Shown here: positions 37,330 through 47,181 of the stretch, in pieces | Numbering within the stretch: position 1 is the stretch's first letter | How the letters are laid out: the number at the start of each line of letters is the position of its first letter | NCBI GenBank assembly: GCA_035771165.1 | Contig: JAWNZC010000117.1 | Location: forward strand, 1,182,001 to 1,246,000 | DNA: 64,000 bases | From: Paragorgia papillata | Lineage: Eukaryota; Cnidaria; Anthozoa; Scleralcyonacea; Coralliidae | Reading direction: 5' to 3' | The notes under the pieces: generated by a model | Told to the model about the DNA's origin: nothing | Seen by the model: the letters and a program-made list of their open reading frames with translations, nothing else | Databases searched by the model: none | Position numbers and translations under genes: made by a program

Positions 37330-37960
37330 TAGAGGTGTGAGAATCCGATCCGAATCCGATCCGATCGGATTCGGACTAAACTTTTATCGTTCGGTTCGGA
37401 CTAAACTTTTATCGTATCGATTTTGTTCTTTTTTTCTTGGATCGGATCAGATTTTGTTTGTTTTTTCCCCAGATCGGATCGAATTGGATTTTGCACTTTT
37501 TTACCCGCATCAGGTTCACTTTTGTCATTGTTTTTGTCACAAAATTAACAAATTCACTAGTTGTATGCACGTTGCACAATATATGAAGGCTATTATTACA
37601 TAAGATTATTATTGTATAGTAGTTTTCTTAAATTTATTTGTTCATTGGTTTTCTTTTCGGAAAGTTTGCGCAACTATTGCAACATATATCCGGTGTTTTT
37701 TTCCCGGATCGGATCGGATTTGAGCCAGAGGCGTAGCCAGGATTTTTTGTCAAGCGGGTCCAGGAAAAACCTAGGGGGGGCAGCTTAACTGAGGCATATG
37801 AAGCCAAATTTTCTCAGGGGGAGCCAGCACTTTTGCCAGGGGGGCCGCCCCCCTTCTGGCTACGCCACTGATTTGAGCAGCTGTTTTCGGATCGGATCGG
37901 ACCACGATTTTTTGGCTTCGGATCGGATCGGATTCGGATTGACAGACGCACACCACTAGT
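37330..37960. repeat. GGATCGGATC-rich region
   Basis: GATCGGATCGGATT and complements occur at both margins (37340-37480, 37700-37720, 37885-37945), with an hAT MITE inserted. 3' flank of ATP6V1D. Confidence 0.6.
37726..37870. mobile_element. Short hAT MITE
   Basis: CAGAGGCGTAGCCAGG ... TGGCTACGCCACTG, 145 bp, with exact 8-bp duplication ATTTGAGC on both sides. It splits an older GATCGGATC-rich region. Confidence 0.85.
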
Positions 37961-38147
37961 CCATATATTGTTTTTTTAAAATAAAACAATTGACTAATAG
38001 AATAAATTACATTTATGTGAATAGGAATTTGATGAAACAATAATGAATTAATTATCTAGTTATTTTAAATATATATTTTATTTAACTAGTGGATGAGATA
38101 TTAGTTTTTCTGTGGGCTACCCTTTGCATCTTGGTTTGTCAGGATTT

Positions 38148-38475
38148 TGCACACGTACGTTCACATGGACGTTCACACGTACGTTCACACGTGCGTTCAA
38201 CGTGCGTTCACACGTGCGTTCACGTTCACATGTACGTTTATACGTGCGTTCACACGGACGTTCACACGGACGTACACATGCGTTCATATGGACGTACACA
38301 TGCGTTCACTCGTACGTTCACACATGCGTTCACACGTGCGTTCACACGTACGTTCACACATGCGTTCACACATGCGTTCACACGTACGTTTATACGTACG
38401 TTTATACGTGTGTTCACACGTGCGTTCACACGGACGTTCACACGGACATTCACACGTGCGTTCACACGTACGTAT
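38148..38475. repeat. 12-bp satellite, ACACGTRCGTTC
   Basis: About 27 near-contiguous units; the variable positions (GTACG, GTGCG, GGACG, ATGCG) give all-frame open reading frames that are artefacts. Confidence 0.9.
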
Positions 38476-38512
38476 AACCTCGGTGTGCCATGCATCTAAG
38501 ATCTATTGGTAT

Positions 38513-38772
38513 ATCTCAAACTCATTAATAATTCATGAAGAAAACACAAAGGAAATCAGTACTGTGTCGGTGGTTTGGATATCGGAGGAAGAAATTACAT
38601 AAATTAAGCAAACTTTCATCTTGATTTTCTCTTAAAATACTGATTTGTTTGAGATGCTATATCATACACTCGAAGTTTGTTCAAAAACCTCGGCTTCACC
38701 TCGGTTTTCAACAAACGTCTCGGTGTTTGGATATCCTGATGAAACACTCCTCCTCGTGTATGATATATTACA
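38513..38772 (+). repeat. Conserved-arm / variable-hairpin element
   Basis: CTCAAACTCATTAATAATTC arm, AGAAAACACAAAGG, body, then hairpin GCTATATCATACACTCGAAG ... CTCGTGTATGATATAT enclosing GTGTTTGGATATCC. The best partner of 5262-5500, reversed. Confidence 0.6.
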
Positions 38773-38799
38773 TGAACCATTCAGATTTTCACATTATTA

Positions 38800-39035
38800 C
38801 AAAGTAAAGTAAAGTGACTTTATTTAATGAGGTTAAATAACATACGACATTTTTTACTGATAAGCCAATTACCCTCGCCCCTTGATGGAGCTGGTTCGTA
38901 GAATTAACTGCGGGAGGAGGAAAACCGGAGAACCCATGCAGTGAAAAACCCTCGAGGTACAGGAGAGAACTTACATGAAGTTAATGTAGTCACTCATCCG
39001 AGTATACTAACCCTATTCAACCTTGACCCTTTCGT
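38800..39035 (-). mobile_element. 5S-derived SINE, diverged
   Basis: The reverse strand reads GGGTTAGTATACTCGGATGA, then CTCTCCTGT...CTCGAGGGTTTTTCACTG and GGGTTCTCCGGTTTTCCTCC. An ACTTTACTTTACTTTG tail is at 38800. A short further piece is at 62690-62725. Confidence 0.6.
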
Positions 39036-39081
39036 ACGCATCGTTGTTGTAGAACAACTTTATCTTTTTAATTCTGTGTAA

Positions 39082-39187
39082 AGCCCTAATCAAACGAGAA
39101 CGCAAGTTGGCAGTCAGAATGTCTGTGGCGGTCGTTCGAACACGACTGCCAACTTGCGATGACTTGCGTTCTCGTTTAATTAGGGCT
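39082..39187. mobile_element. TAA-flanked hairpin MITE
   Basis: AGCCCTAATCAAACGAGAAC ... inverted right arm ending TTAATTAGGGCT, TAA duplications. A related one-armed fragment is at 15958-16035. Confidence 0.65.
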
Positions 39188-39469
39188 TAAGGCCAGACGA
39201 TTTTACTCGTCAAGGGGAGAAGTCTCGGTGTGAAACTTGTCTAAACTGGACGACGGTACCCACCAGTATGAAGAGCAGGTGGCTTTTTCAAATTTAAACG
39301 GGTAAGATCAGGTCATTAAGTTGAGCGCTGAAACTTTCTTTCGAGTCACGAATTCGCGTGTTCTTGAGATAGAAGTTTTGCTAAAGTTTCCAAAGTTGGT
39401 GGACAAAAGACAAAGTTTGTGGTTCAGCAACTTACAAGGTAAAGGATCTAATATAGTAATGGTTAAAAT

Positions 39470-39650
39470 TTAGTGAACTTTCTCTAAAACGGACACACTC
39501 TGAACCGACTCTAACTGTTCGCTTTGGAGAGATGTTGGTCTTAGAGAGAGTTTTATATTATATAGTGAATCTATAAGCGTCGAAAACTTATTCTCTGTTT
39601 TAGAGAGGTGTCCGTCTTAAAGAGAGGTGTTCCGTTAAGAGCTAGAGAGT
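39470..39650. repeat. Decayed mariner-type MITE
   Basis: CTCTAAAACGGACAC at the left and GAGAGGTGTCCGTC, AGAGGTGTTCCGTTAAG at the right resemble Tc1/mariner-type terminal motifs. The rest is unrecognised. Confidence 0.35.
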
Positions 39651-40679
39651 ATATATAACTTGATATAATTTGTTATGGCCTTATGGATGGGCAACTTTAT
39701 GACTATAATTATATAATAATAATAATCTTTAAACATCCATCTTAGGTTAGAAAAATACAATGGATTTACAAAATTGGATTATAATATATAGTGAAAATGA
39801 GTATAACATGGTATAAAATGTTGGTTAAAGTGTCACAGTCGGATGAAAAATCGTCATTCTTTTTTTTTTTTTTTTTTTATCTTATAAAGTACATTTAAAA
39901 TGCGAATGAACGCCGTTTGTGGTTTGTAAATATCTCCTCTCGTTCAAGAGATATTCACGTTTTGGAAATATGCAAATTATATGGCTGATGAGGTCATTTT
40001 CCGCTCCAAACGAGAGAAATGAAAATCGTAAAATTAGGAATATCTCTAGAAATAAACAAAAAAAGTGCTCAAATTTTGCATGCTTATAGTATTAAATAAA
40101 ATACATTTTACTGTGGAACTTTAGTTGTTTTCGTGGAAACTGCTGGTTCCTGGCCCCCGCCAATGATAAAATTAAATTTGCTTGTTAATCAGCAATCAAG
40201 ACTGAAGTAGCGTTTACTCCAGCGAATAAAGTGACGATTAGGGCTTACGTAGGCATTGTAGTTCAAACGTTTAAATATTTCTATTTTTAAACAATGAGGC
40301 AAAAATGATAATTCCCTTTTTAAGGTTTAGAGTAACCCGAGAGCATGCGCTTAACATGGCAATCGCAAAAGTTCCACAGAGAAGTGTATTTTATTGGATA
40401 CTATAAGCATACAAAGTTTTTTTCTTACGATTGTCGCCCTGGTGTATGGAATTGTGTTATGTAGAACGTTTCCTGATTTTGATTCGGTCAGAAATGTTAC
40501 AAAACGTGCTTTTGACTTCGACGAATCCATTGGATTGCTCAGAATGACAATCGTACAAAAAAATCGTAGCGTGCATAGATGGAGATAACATACGATATAC
40601 TACTATTAGTGTATGCATGGTGATCCACCTAGCTCATGAAATTACAACCCTCTTTAAATTACAGAACTATTAATATTTT

Positions 40680-40862
40680 AACGGAAGTTAACATGTACAG
40701 ATCGAAACCAGATGATCGATTCCCATTATCAAGTTCTAATCTTAGTTTGTTGGGAAAACATTTCACAGTATGTCAGTTGTAGAATGCATTACCAATGCTT
40801 ATTGAATAGAAAATCCCTGACATTCAAAACTTTTAGAAGTTTTCTTAGAAATCTGTTTTAAA
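40680..40862 (+). mobile_element. LINE ORF2 C-terminal fragment
   Basis: Broken frames read NALP.LIE, then SLTFKTFRSFLRNLF and a stop, the typical end of a non-LTR reverse transcriptase. It is decayed and truncated, upstream of ShK gene 1. Confidence 0.4.
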
Positions 40863-40966
40863 GACCATTAATTGTACCAGTACGTTTCAACCAATATAGT
40901 TTAGTTTAAAAACATTTTTTTAGAGTTTTTGGGTTTTATTTCTCAAACGATATTTTTCTGTAGGAC

Positions 40967-43900
40967 ATGGCAGGACTTTGGCCACAACTCTTCTTTCTTT
41001 TGGTATCTTTGGGGTGTTTAGTGAACTCAGGTACAGTGTACATCTGCTTTATATTTTAGTTGGAACATTTTGCATGCTTTCATCAAGTTCTGTACTCGAA
41101 CGAAACAAGGAAAATCGTCGAAATAGCTCTTTATGGAAATAGAAATTCTTATAACTCGCAATAGTTGCTCGACAAACACGCAACGTAACGACGTCATCAC
41201 GAAATTTATCCATGTCACCACGCAAAGTTTAATCACAGCACGAAATGTGATCACGTCAGCACGAAATTTAACCATGTCAGCACGAGGTTTAGCCACATCA
41301 ACACGATGTCTAACCACGTGAGCACGATGTCTAACCACGTGAGCACGATGTCTAACCACGTCAGCACGAAGTTTATCCATGTTACCACGTAAAGTCTAAC
41401 CACGTTTCACCAATCATCGTACATGTTTCCAAAATGTTACTGTATAAACGATTATATACAAGCATCAAGAATTTCAGTGTCCGGCCCAATTATGATGCAC
41501 TATGGGATAGAATCAAAGGTCAAGTGAGCACCAATTAAGTCAGTGCCATTGTTAACAAAGAATATTCATGAGCCACAACAATGGCACTGACTTAATTGGT
41601 GCTCACTTGACCTTTGATTCTATCCCATAGTGCATCATAATTTGGCCGGAAACTGAAATTCTTAATGCTTGTATAGAGCGTTTTCACTCACGTGATCGGT
41701 GGCCCCATTGGGGTGGTGAAACAATACGAAATATTTGAATAAGAAAGAGCTAATTCCCATATCGTACACCAATATGGCCACCATTTCATTGTTTTGGTAC
41801 ACCAATATGGCCGCCGTGACGTCAGATGAAAACGCTCTATTGTGATGATGATCATTGGTGCATGATGATTATTGTTTAGACAGAAATGGTGTTTATTTTC
41901 CCTTTACATACATGTACTAATGTTGGCATTAGGTGTTACTCCGAGCATAGTTAATAGAACATATACATGGTTTGGAAGCTCTATTGTCTTTCAACATGAC
42001 TGAATGAAGCGTGGCCATGTTGAATTGACAATGGAGTTCCTTATATGGAAGTAAATTCTATGGACACGTGACGATGAAGCACCACAACACGTGACGATGA
42101 ATCACCACAACACGTGACGATGAAGCAACTCACTAATTAAACCCGAGCGTTGCTATTGGATGACTGCTTCATTATACAGAAAATACAATACCGTGAAATT
42201 GCACAAATTTCAATTAACTTGAACAAAAACATAGAACAATCACTTTGGACGAGTTTCCAAACCATGTATATGTTCTATTAACTATGCTCCGAGTGACGAA
42301 CCAGACTGGGCAAGTAGAGAAAAATATCAGTCAGGCCCGGATTTACCAATTTTGGGCCTACAGGCTAAGTGTGACGACACATTTCTAGGGGGGTCCTGGG
42401 GCATGCCCCCAGGAATTTGTTTGAATTTTGGGTCTCTGAAACAGCACTTCCCGCATTTTGAGGACACTTTTGAGCAAAATATAAAGGTCTGAAATCCCAT
42501 TTTTTGACAGAGTTTCTCGTAATTTTTTCCCCCTCCCAAAACGTGGGCCGTCCAAATTGTGGGCCTACAGGCTATAGCCTGGTAAGCCTATCCGTAAATC
42601 CGGGCCTGATCTCAATCGGTAGAGCGTCGGACTAGTAAAGCGAAGGTCACGGGTTCAAATATCGGCCGCAGTCGAGTAGAGTTTTTCTCTATACTTACCC
42701 AGTGTAGCACCTAATATCATTATGCTCCACGCCTCCACCTGAGCTCGCTGTTTCCAATGTATTAATGTTATTTGTTGATGTATTTTTGTATTTATAGTAC
42801 CTCTTTGCGAAGACAAGACGGAATCGTGCAAAAAATGGGCATATAGAAAAGATCTTTGCAACGAAAATAATAAATATAAAAAACAACGTTTTTACGTTGC
42901 TATGTCAAGATTGTGTAAGAAAAGCTGTGAAATGTGTGGAGATGACGGTATGGTTTGTTTTATACTTACACTATCTTGTCATGTACTTTTTACTGAGTAA
43001 CTGAAGTAATTTTTGAGCAATTGAACGGCTAGCCTGCACTAGGAGCGCGATTAATACTGCTCTATACGGATTTCTACTACAAGTTTATTACCGAACATAC
43101 GTCGACAGCGAACTACTTTAAAGATGCTGCGACGCGTTGGACTCAGAAACACAAACAACAAGTTTGGTAAGCACTCACTTTATCTCTCCTTTATTATATT
43201 ACTGTGTTGATAGTGGTTATTATTTTGCTCTAACTATTTACTTGAATCACATCGACTCCCAACCCCAAATCCCTGCTGATGAGACCACCATAGATGGTCG
43301 AAACGCGTCCAGGGTTGTGTCCCAAGATCCTGATAGCACTATACTACACGTTACAAATCCTTAATTCTTTTTCTGATGTTTTTTCATGATTCTTAAACAG
43401 TAATCTTACACTGCATGTCCAACAGCGTGTTCCGCATCGCCTTTTATACGCAACATAGCTGGAGGCTAATTGCGCTTTTCGCTCAAATTCTCCTTCGTTT
43501 TACAACAATACGCGACCAAAACTCCAATGTGGTTCCCGTCTTCCGGAAACGAGTAGAGTCTGCACGCAGGCTATTGAACGGCTAACTTTAGTTCGTGTGG
43601 CGGTATTGATCAATTTCGCTCTATTATTTCGTCTTTGTTATCCATTCTAAACTAATCTTATTTATCCATTCTAAACTAATCTTATTTATACTGGATAGCT
43701 CTATCAGTTAATAGCTAACTGTTCTCCCTAGAGGTCCAGTAAGGGCCATCCCTCATTGGTCCGGGATCCAGTTTTACTACAGGAGGAAACCGGAGTACCC
43801 GGAGGAAACCTGTGGTGTTTGGTAAAGTCAAACTGGAAGCACTCTTCTCACATGCGGCCAAGGTGAAATTTTAATCAGATAACTGCTGAGAGCAGGAATT

Positions 43901-45374
43901 GAACCTTTTGGGTCGCAGAGGTGAAAGGCGCGTGCGCTTAACCACTATGCCACCAACACCCCAATCTAAATAACATTTTTGTTTTATTACTTAGATAGTT
44001 GAATCAAAATACTGTACACGGCTCATTTGTACTTGAGAATATACTTATGTTGAGTCATATTTTTAGTGTGCTGAATCAGTTTTGAACGCATGTTACATAG
44101 CAATTCTTACCAAAACAAAATTGTCCTGAAATTGCACAAAATCTCACAATAACGATTTTATATTATATATAAAACCATAAAAGAGATACTCAGTGCCGGA
44201 TTTAGGACAGGGCAGACTGGGCGGTCGCCCAGGGCCCCCCACAAAATAATGTTTAAGGGGGGCCTCGAAGATATCCTTTGATACCAAATTTTCAATTAAT
44301 TGACTTATCCATGAGAGGACGATTTGCTTTCACACTAAAGTGTTTAACAACCGTGGCAAAGAGAAAAGGTGGTGAAATGTTTGGAACGAATCTGAAATGC
44401 TGACATTTCGAGCAAGGACTCCCCTCGAAACGTCAGTATTTCGTTTCAAAACGATTCGAGTCTATCGATCTGGGTGTATCCCAATAATATGATTTTAATA
44501 CGGTTCGTACAACCCTTGATAACAGCAGTCTATTAATATATGGTTGTACGTCAACAATCAGCATCTCGTCCAATCAGTGAGCTGCGTCCCAATTTGGAAC
44601 GCTATACTACTCAAAAAAACAATACTACGCGTGCAGGCTCTCCTTCTCCTCTCCCCAATCCCCCAAAGGAGAGCCGGCCTTTAGCCTTACATGCAGTTTA
44701 CTTCATACTATATCCTTTTTTTAGTTTCTATTCTGTCTGGTATCCCTCGTTTTCCCATCCATTGATTTTTCTTGATTTTTCTAGACTTGGATCTTTTCGA
44801 CACCGATGCTCGCTGTAACTCTTACTCCGGTAAAGGCTACTGTGACATGCGACCTCATCAAGGCTTTATGCTCAAGCGTTGTAAATTCAGCTGCAGACGC
44901 ACAATCAGAAATGGAATCACATCACCAGGGCGTGGGAACTTCCAGCGCAAAAACCCACCTGCTCAACAACAGCAACAACAAGAAGGCTCTGTGAATCAGC
45001 ATTACCAGTCCGACTACAGATATCCCCAACAATACGCCCAACAGTACCCCCAACAGTATGCTCAGCAGTACGGTCAACAGTATGGCCAACAGAGTGCTCA
45101 GCAAACCAACGCGCAACAGCAGAATACCCAACAAACTAACACGCAACAGCAGAATACCCAACAAACTAACACGCAACAACAGAATACCCAACAGAATTAT
45201 GCGCAACCGCAGAATGCCCAACAAAACGACGCGCAGACACCACAACAATCTTTATCGTCAATGCCAGTACAAGTTCAAGCTCTGTCGCAGCCACAGGTGC
45301 AAGCTGCCACGGGAAATACACGCAGCTCGTCAAGAAAACATAAAGTTGAGGGAAAAGCCGACGTTAAATCTTAA
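40967..45374 (+). CDS. Secreted two-ShK protein with Gln/Asn-rich tail (ShK gene 1)
   Basis: Three exons: 40967-41030, 42798-42947, 44785-45374; 267 residues, both introns phase 1. Residues 1-21 are a signal peptide, so the product is secreted. Residues 25-68 are a six-cysteine ShK module (Cys25, 32, 42, 61, 65, 68). Residues 72-108 are a second ShK-like module with only four cysteines (82, 91, 104, 108), lacking the first and last. From ~130 the protein becomes low-complexity: Gln runs, QQYAQQYPQ-type repeats, then TNAQQQNTQ-type repeats, ending in a short basic segment. ShK modules occur in channel-blocking peptides and as appendages of many secreted proteins; the long tail argues for a matrix, mucus or adhesive role, but no function can be assigned. 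Intron 1 carries MITEs and a SINE next to the exon 2 acceptor, and intron 2 a hammerhead motif. A non-coding 5' exon is possible, since an AG acceptor-like site precedes the ATG. Confidence 0.78.
41150..41400. repeat. Minisatellite of CACGTCAGCACGAAGTTTAA type
   Basis: About 11 units of ~21-22 bp between 41160 and 41400. In ShK gene 1 intron 1. Confidence 0.75.
41455..41675. repeat. Near-perfect ~220-bp palindrome
   Basis: TATACAAGCATCAAGAATTT ... and inverse, arms ~95 bp with very few mismatches, around ATTCATGAG. The long stem suggests recent insertion. Confidence 0.85.
41676..41842. repeat. AGAGCGTTTTCA MITE
   Basis: AGAGCGTTTTCACTCACGTG left and GACGTCAGATGAAAACGCTC right; CACCAATATGGCC occurs twice inside. 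Directly abuts the palindrome. Confidence 0.6.
41938..42297. repeat. MITE with ~40-bp inverted ends
   Basis: ACTCCGAGCATAGTTAATAG AACATATACATGG... and its inverse at 42252-42297. It contains three CACGTGACGATGAA units (42064-42125). Confidence 0.75.
42332..42608. mobile_element. hAT-like MITE in ShK gene 1 intron 1
   Basis: CAGGCCCGGATTTACC ... GTAAATCCGGGCCTG; flanks ATATCAGT / ATCTCAAT agree at 6 of 8 positions. It abuts the head of a tRNA-derived SINE. Confidence 0.7.
42600..42797 (+). mobile_element. tRNA-derived SINE abutting the ShK gene 1 exon 2 acceptor
   Basis: A box ATCGGTAGAGCGTCGG, B box GGGTTCAAATATC, then AGCACCTAATATCATTATGC and CACCTGAGCTCGCTGT. Its last bases run directly into the TTTATAG acceptor at 42797, so it may supply the polypyrimidine tract. 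Confidence 0.65.
43261..43325 (+). ncRNA. Hammerhead ribozyme motif (type I, minimal stem III)
   Basis: Core CTGATGA at 43276-43282, then a perfect 5-bp stem II (GACCA / TGGTC) with a 7-nt loop, GAAA at 43300-43303, a tiny stem III (AC..GT) and the cleavage triplet GTC ending at 43309. Stem I is CCCTG (43271-43275) with CAGGG (43310-43314), followed by interrupted pairs. All invariant core positions are present. It lies in intron 2 of ShK gene 1, sense strand. Minimal-stem-III hammerheads are known from Penelope-like elements and retrozymes, and this is probably such a remnant. Confidence 0.8.
43655..43970 (-). mobile_element. tRNA-derived SINE, near full length, in ShK gene 1 intron 2
   Basis: Reverse strand: A box TGGCATAGTGGTTAAGC, B box GGTTCAATTCC, then a body with ACTCCGGTTTCCTCCTGTAG and GGGATGGCCCTTACTGGACC, and a TAAATAAG-type tail. 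Confidence 0.7.
44191..44280 (+). mobile_element. hAT 5' end fragment
   Basis: CAGTGCCGGATTTAGGACAG followed by GGGCGGTCGCCCAGGGCCCC is a common hAT terminus. No matching right end was found. Confidence 0.5.
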
Positions 45375-45539
45375 GAAAATATCAGAATATGACGAATATT
45401 TCGTGGTATGAAAAAAACGTTTACAAATTATATTCAGTATTATAAATAATATGACACCGGTTGTATGTAAAACACTTTATTATATGCATGAAAAAGTTGC
45501 TGCGTTCTGATTGGTCGAGATGGTCATTATCGAGGTTGG

Positions 45540-45850
45540 TCATTATCGTCGTCGTCATCATCATTATTATTATCATCATTGTCATCATCATTGTCATTGC
45601 CATTATCATTATCATCATTATCATTGTTATCATCATCATTGTCATTATCATCATTGTCATTATCATCACCACCACCACCATCATCACCAGTATGATAACA
45701 ACCATCATTATTATCATCACCACACCACTACTATCATCAACATCATTATTATTATCATTGTCATTATCATCACCATCAGATCATCATCATTATCACTACC
45801 ACCATTATCATCACCAACAGCATCGTTAATATCAAATTCATCATCGCTAT
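45540..45850. repeat. ATC/ATT trinucleotide array
   Basis: Imperfect ATC, ATT, ACC triplets over ~310 bp, 165 bp below the ShK gene 1 stop. Confidence 0.9.
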
Positions 45851-46386
45851 CAATATCATGATTAGATTATTTTTAATATCATCAGATCATTATCCTGATT
45901 GAATGATTATTAAATTCTTATCATCATTATCATTATATATTTTGGAATTTTTAAATTTATTTTATTTATTTTAATTTTCAGTCATTTTTCAGTTGGTTGT
46001 GATAAATCAACGAAGAAACGTCTTTGTCGGCGCGCCCCGAATTAAAACCTACAGCAAGATTTTTAGACATTTTTTACCATCAGATAATATACATATCTAC
46101 GACAGTCTCGTTTAATATTGAATTCCAAAACTGTAAATAGTTAATAGTTAACTGCAAGAAGGTTTAAAAGAAATGGAATTAAAAAAGATGATGAATGATT
46201 CTTTTAGTCCGTGTGTTTTGATTGCATGCGTTTCTCGATTGCGACCATGCTGTACAATGAAGACTTGTAACTCATTCCTGTCTGAGGGCTTCCCCAGAGG
46301 TGAATAAAATCGTCTGGCGTTAGCCAGAATAAAACAATTCTAAAACAATTGGAGTCCTCTTCAAACTATTAGAGTGCTCGATAGAT

Positions 46387-46404
46387 AAACTAGAGCTATA
46401 TATA

Positions 46405-46501
<97 letters not shown>
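46387..46501. repeat. TA dinucleotide array
   Basis: Almost pure TA over ~110 bp. Confidence 0.95.
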
Positions 46502-46502
<1 letters not shown>

Positions 46503-46750
46503 TAATATTTATAAACCGCGCAGGAGGGCTTTATCGGATATAAAAATTCTAAAAATATTGAACGTATGAAGTGATTCTAAAAAGAATCACTTCATACGTT
46601 CATTGGCGTAGTAATTTTGAAAATTAAGCTTATCTCAGCCGTTAAAAACAAGCGAGAAACTTAGAGCGAGTCTATATCACATATATAGATCCGAAACGCT
46701 CATGATTTTTCTTTGTGTTTTCCTCATGAATTATTAATGAATTTTAGAAA
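46500..46750 (-). repeat. Conserved-arm element, hairpin half lost
   Basis: Inverse of 9690-9850 (ATGAACGTATGAAGTGATTC, GATAAGCTTAATTTTC..., TCATGAATTATTAATGA). The hairpin arm GGGCTTTATCGGATATAAA is present only once. Adjacent to a TA array. Confidence 0.6.
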
Positions 46751-47181
46751 TATATATATGTATATATATATATATATATGACAGTAGCGACCATCAACAT
46801 GCATTTGAGGTAAGCCCACTTATAGTATATTCGCTCCATCTTTACGGTATTGAGCACTTTTCACTGAAGAAGGGCTGTGCCCGAAACGTAAAGAAATAAA
46901 GTTTTAAAGCGTTCCTGTCTTGTCTATTCTATTAATCCTTGGAACAACCTTTGGACCAAAAGCTGACTCTTTGATTAAACTGTATATATATATATATAAT
47001 CACCCTTTTTACTTTCACGAAGTACAGTTGATATAGTGGTATTTCAATCTTTAACTTTAATTCAAGTTTATTCTTACATCTTTATTTAATTAAAGTTCGG
47101 TTATTTTTTCACTGTTTCATTGAAGAGCAGAATATAGTAATTCTGTGTCTTCCAAAAAAGGTCATCTTCGATAAAATAAAG

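Noticed and set aside
40394..40588. Short frame with a hydrophobic start resembling a signal peptide
   Set aside because: No ATG at the start, no cysteine framework, no splice continuation found.
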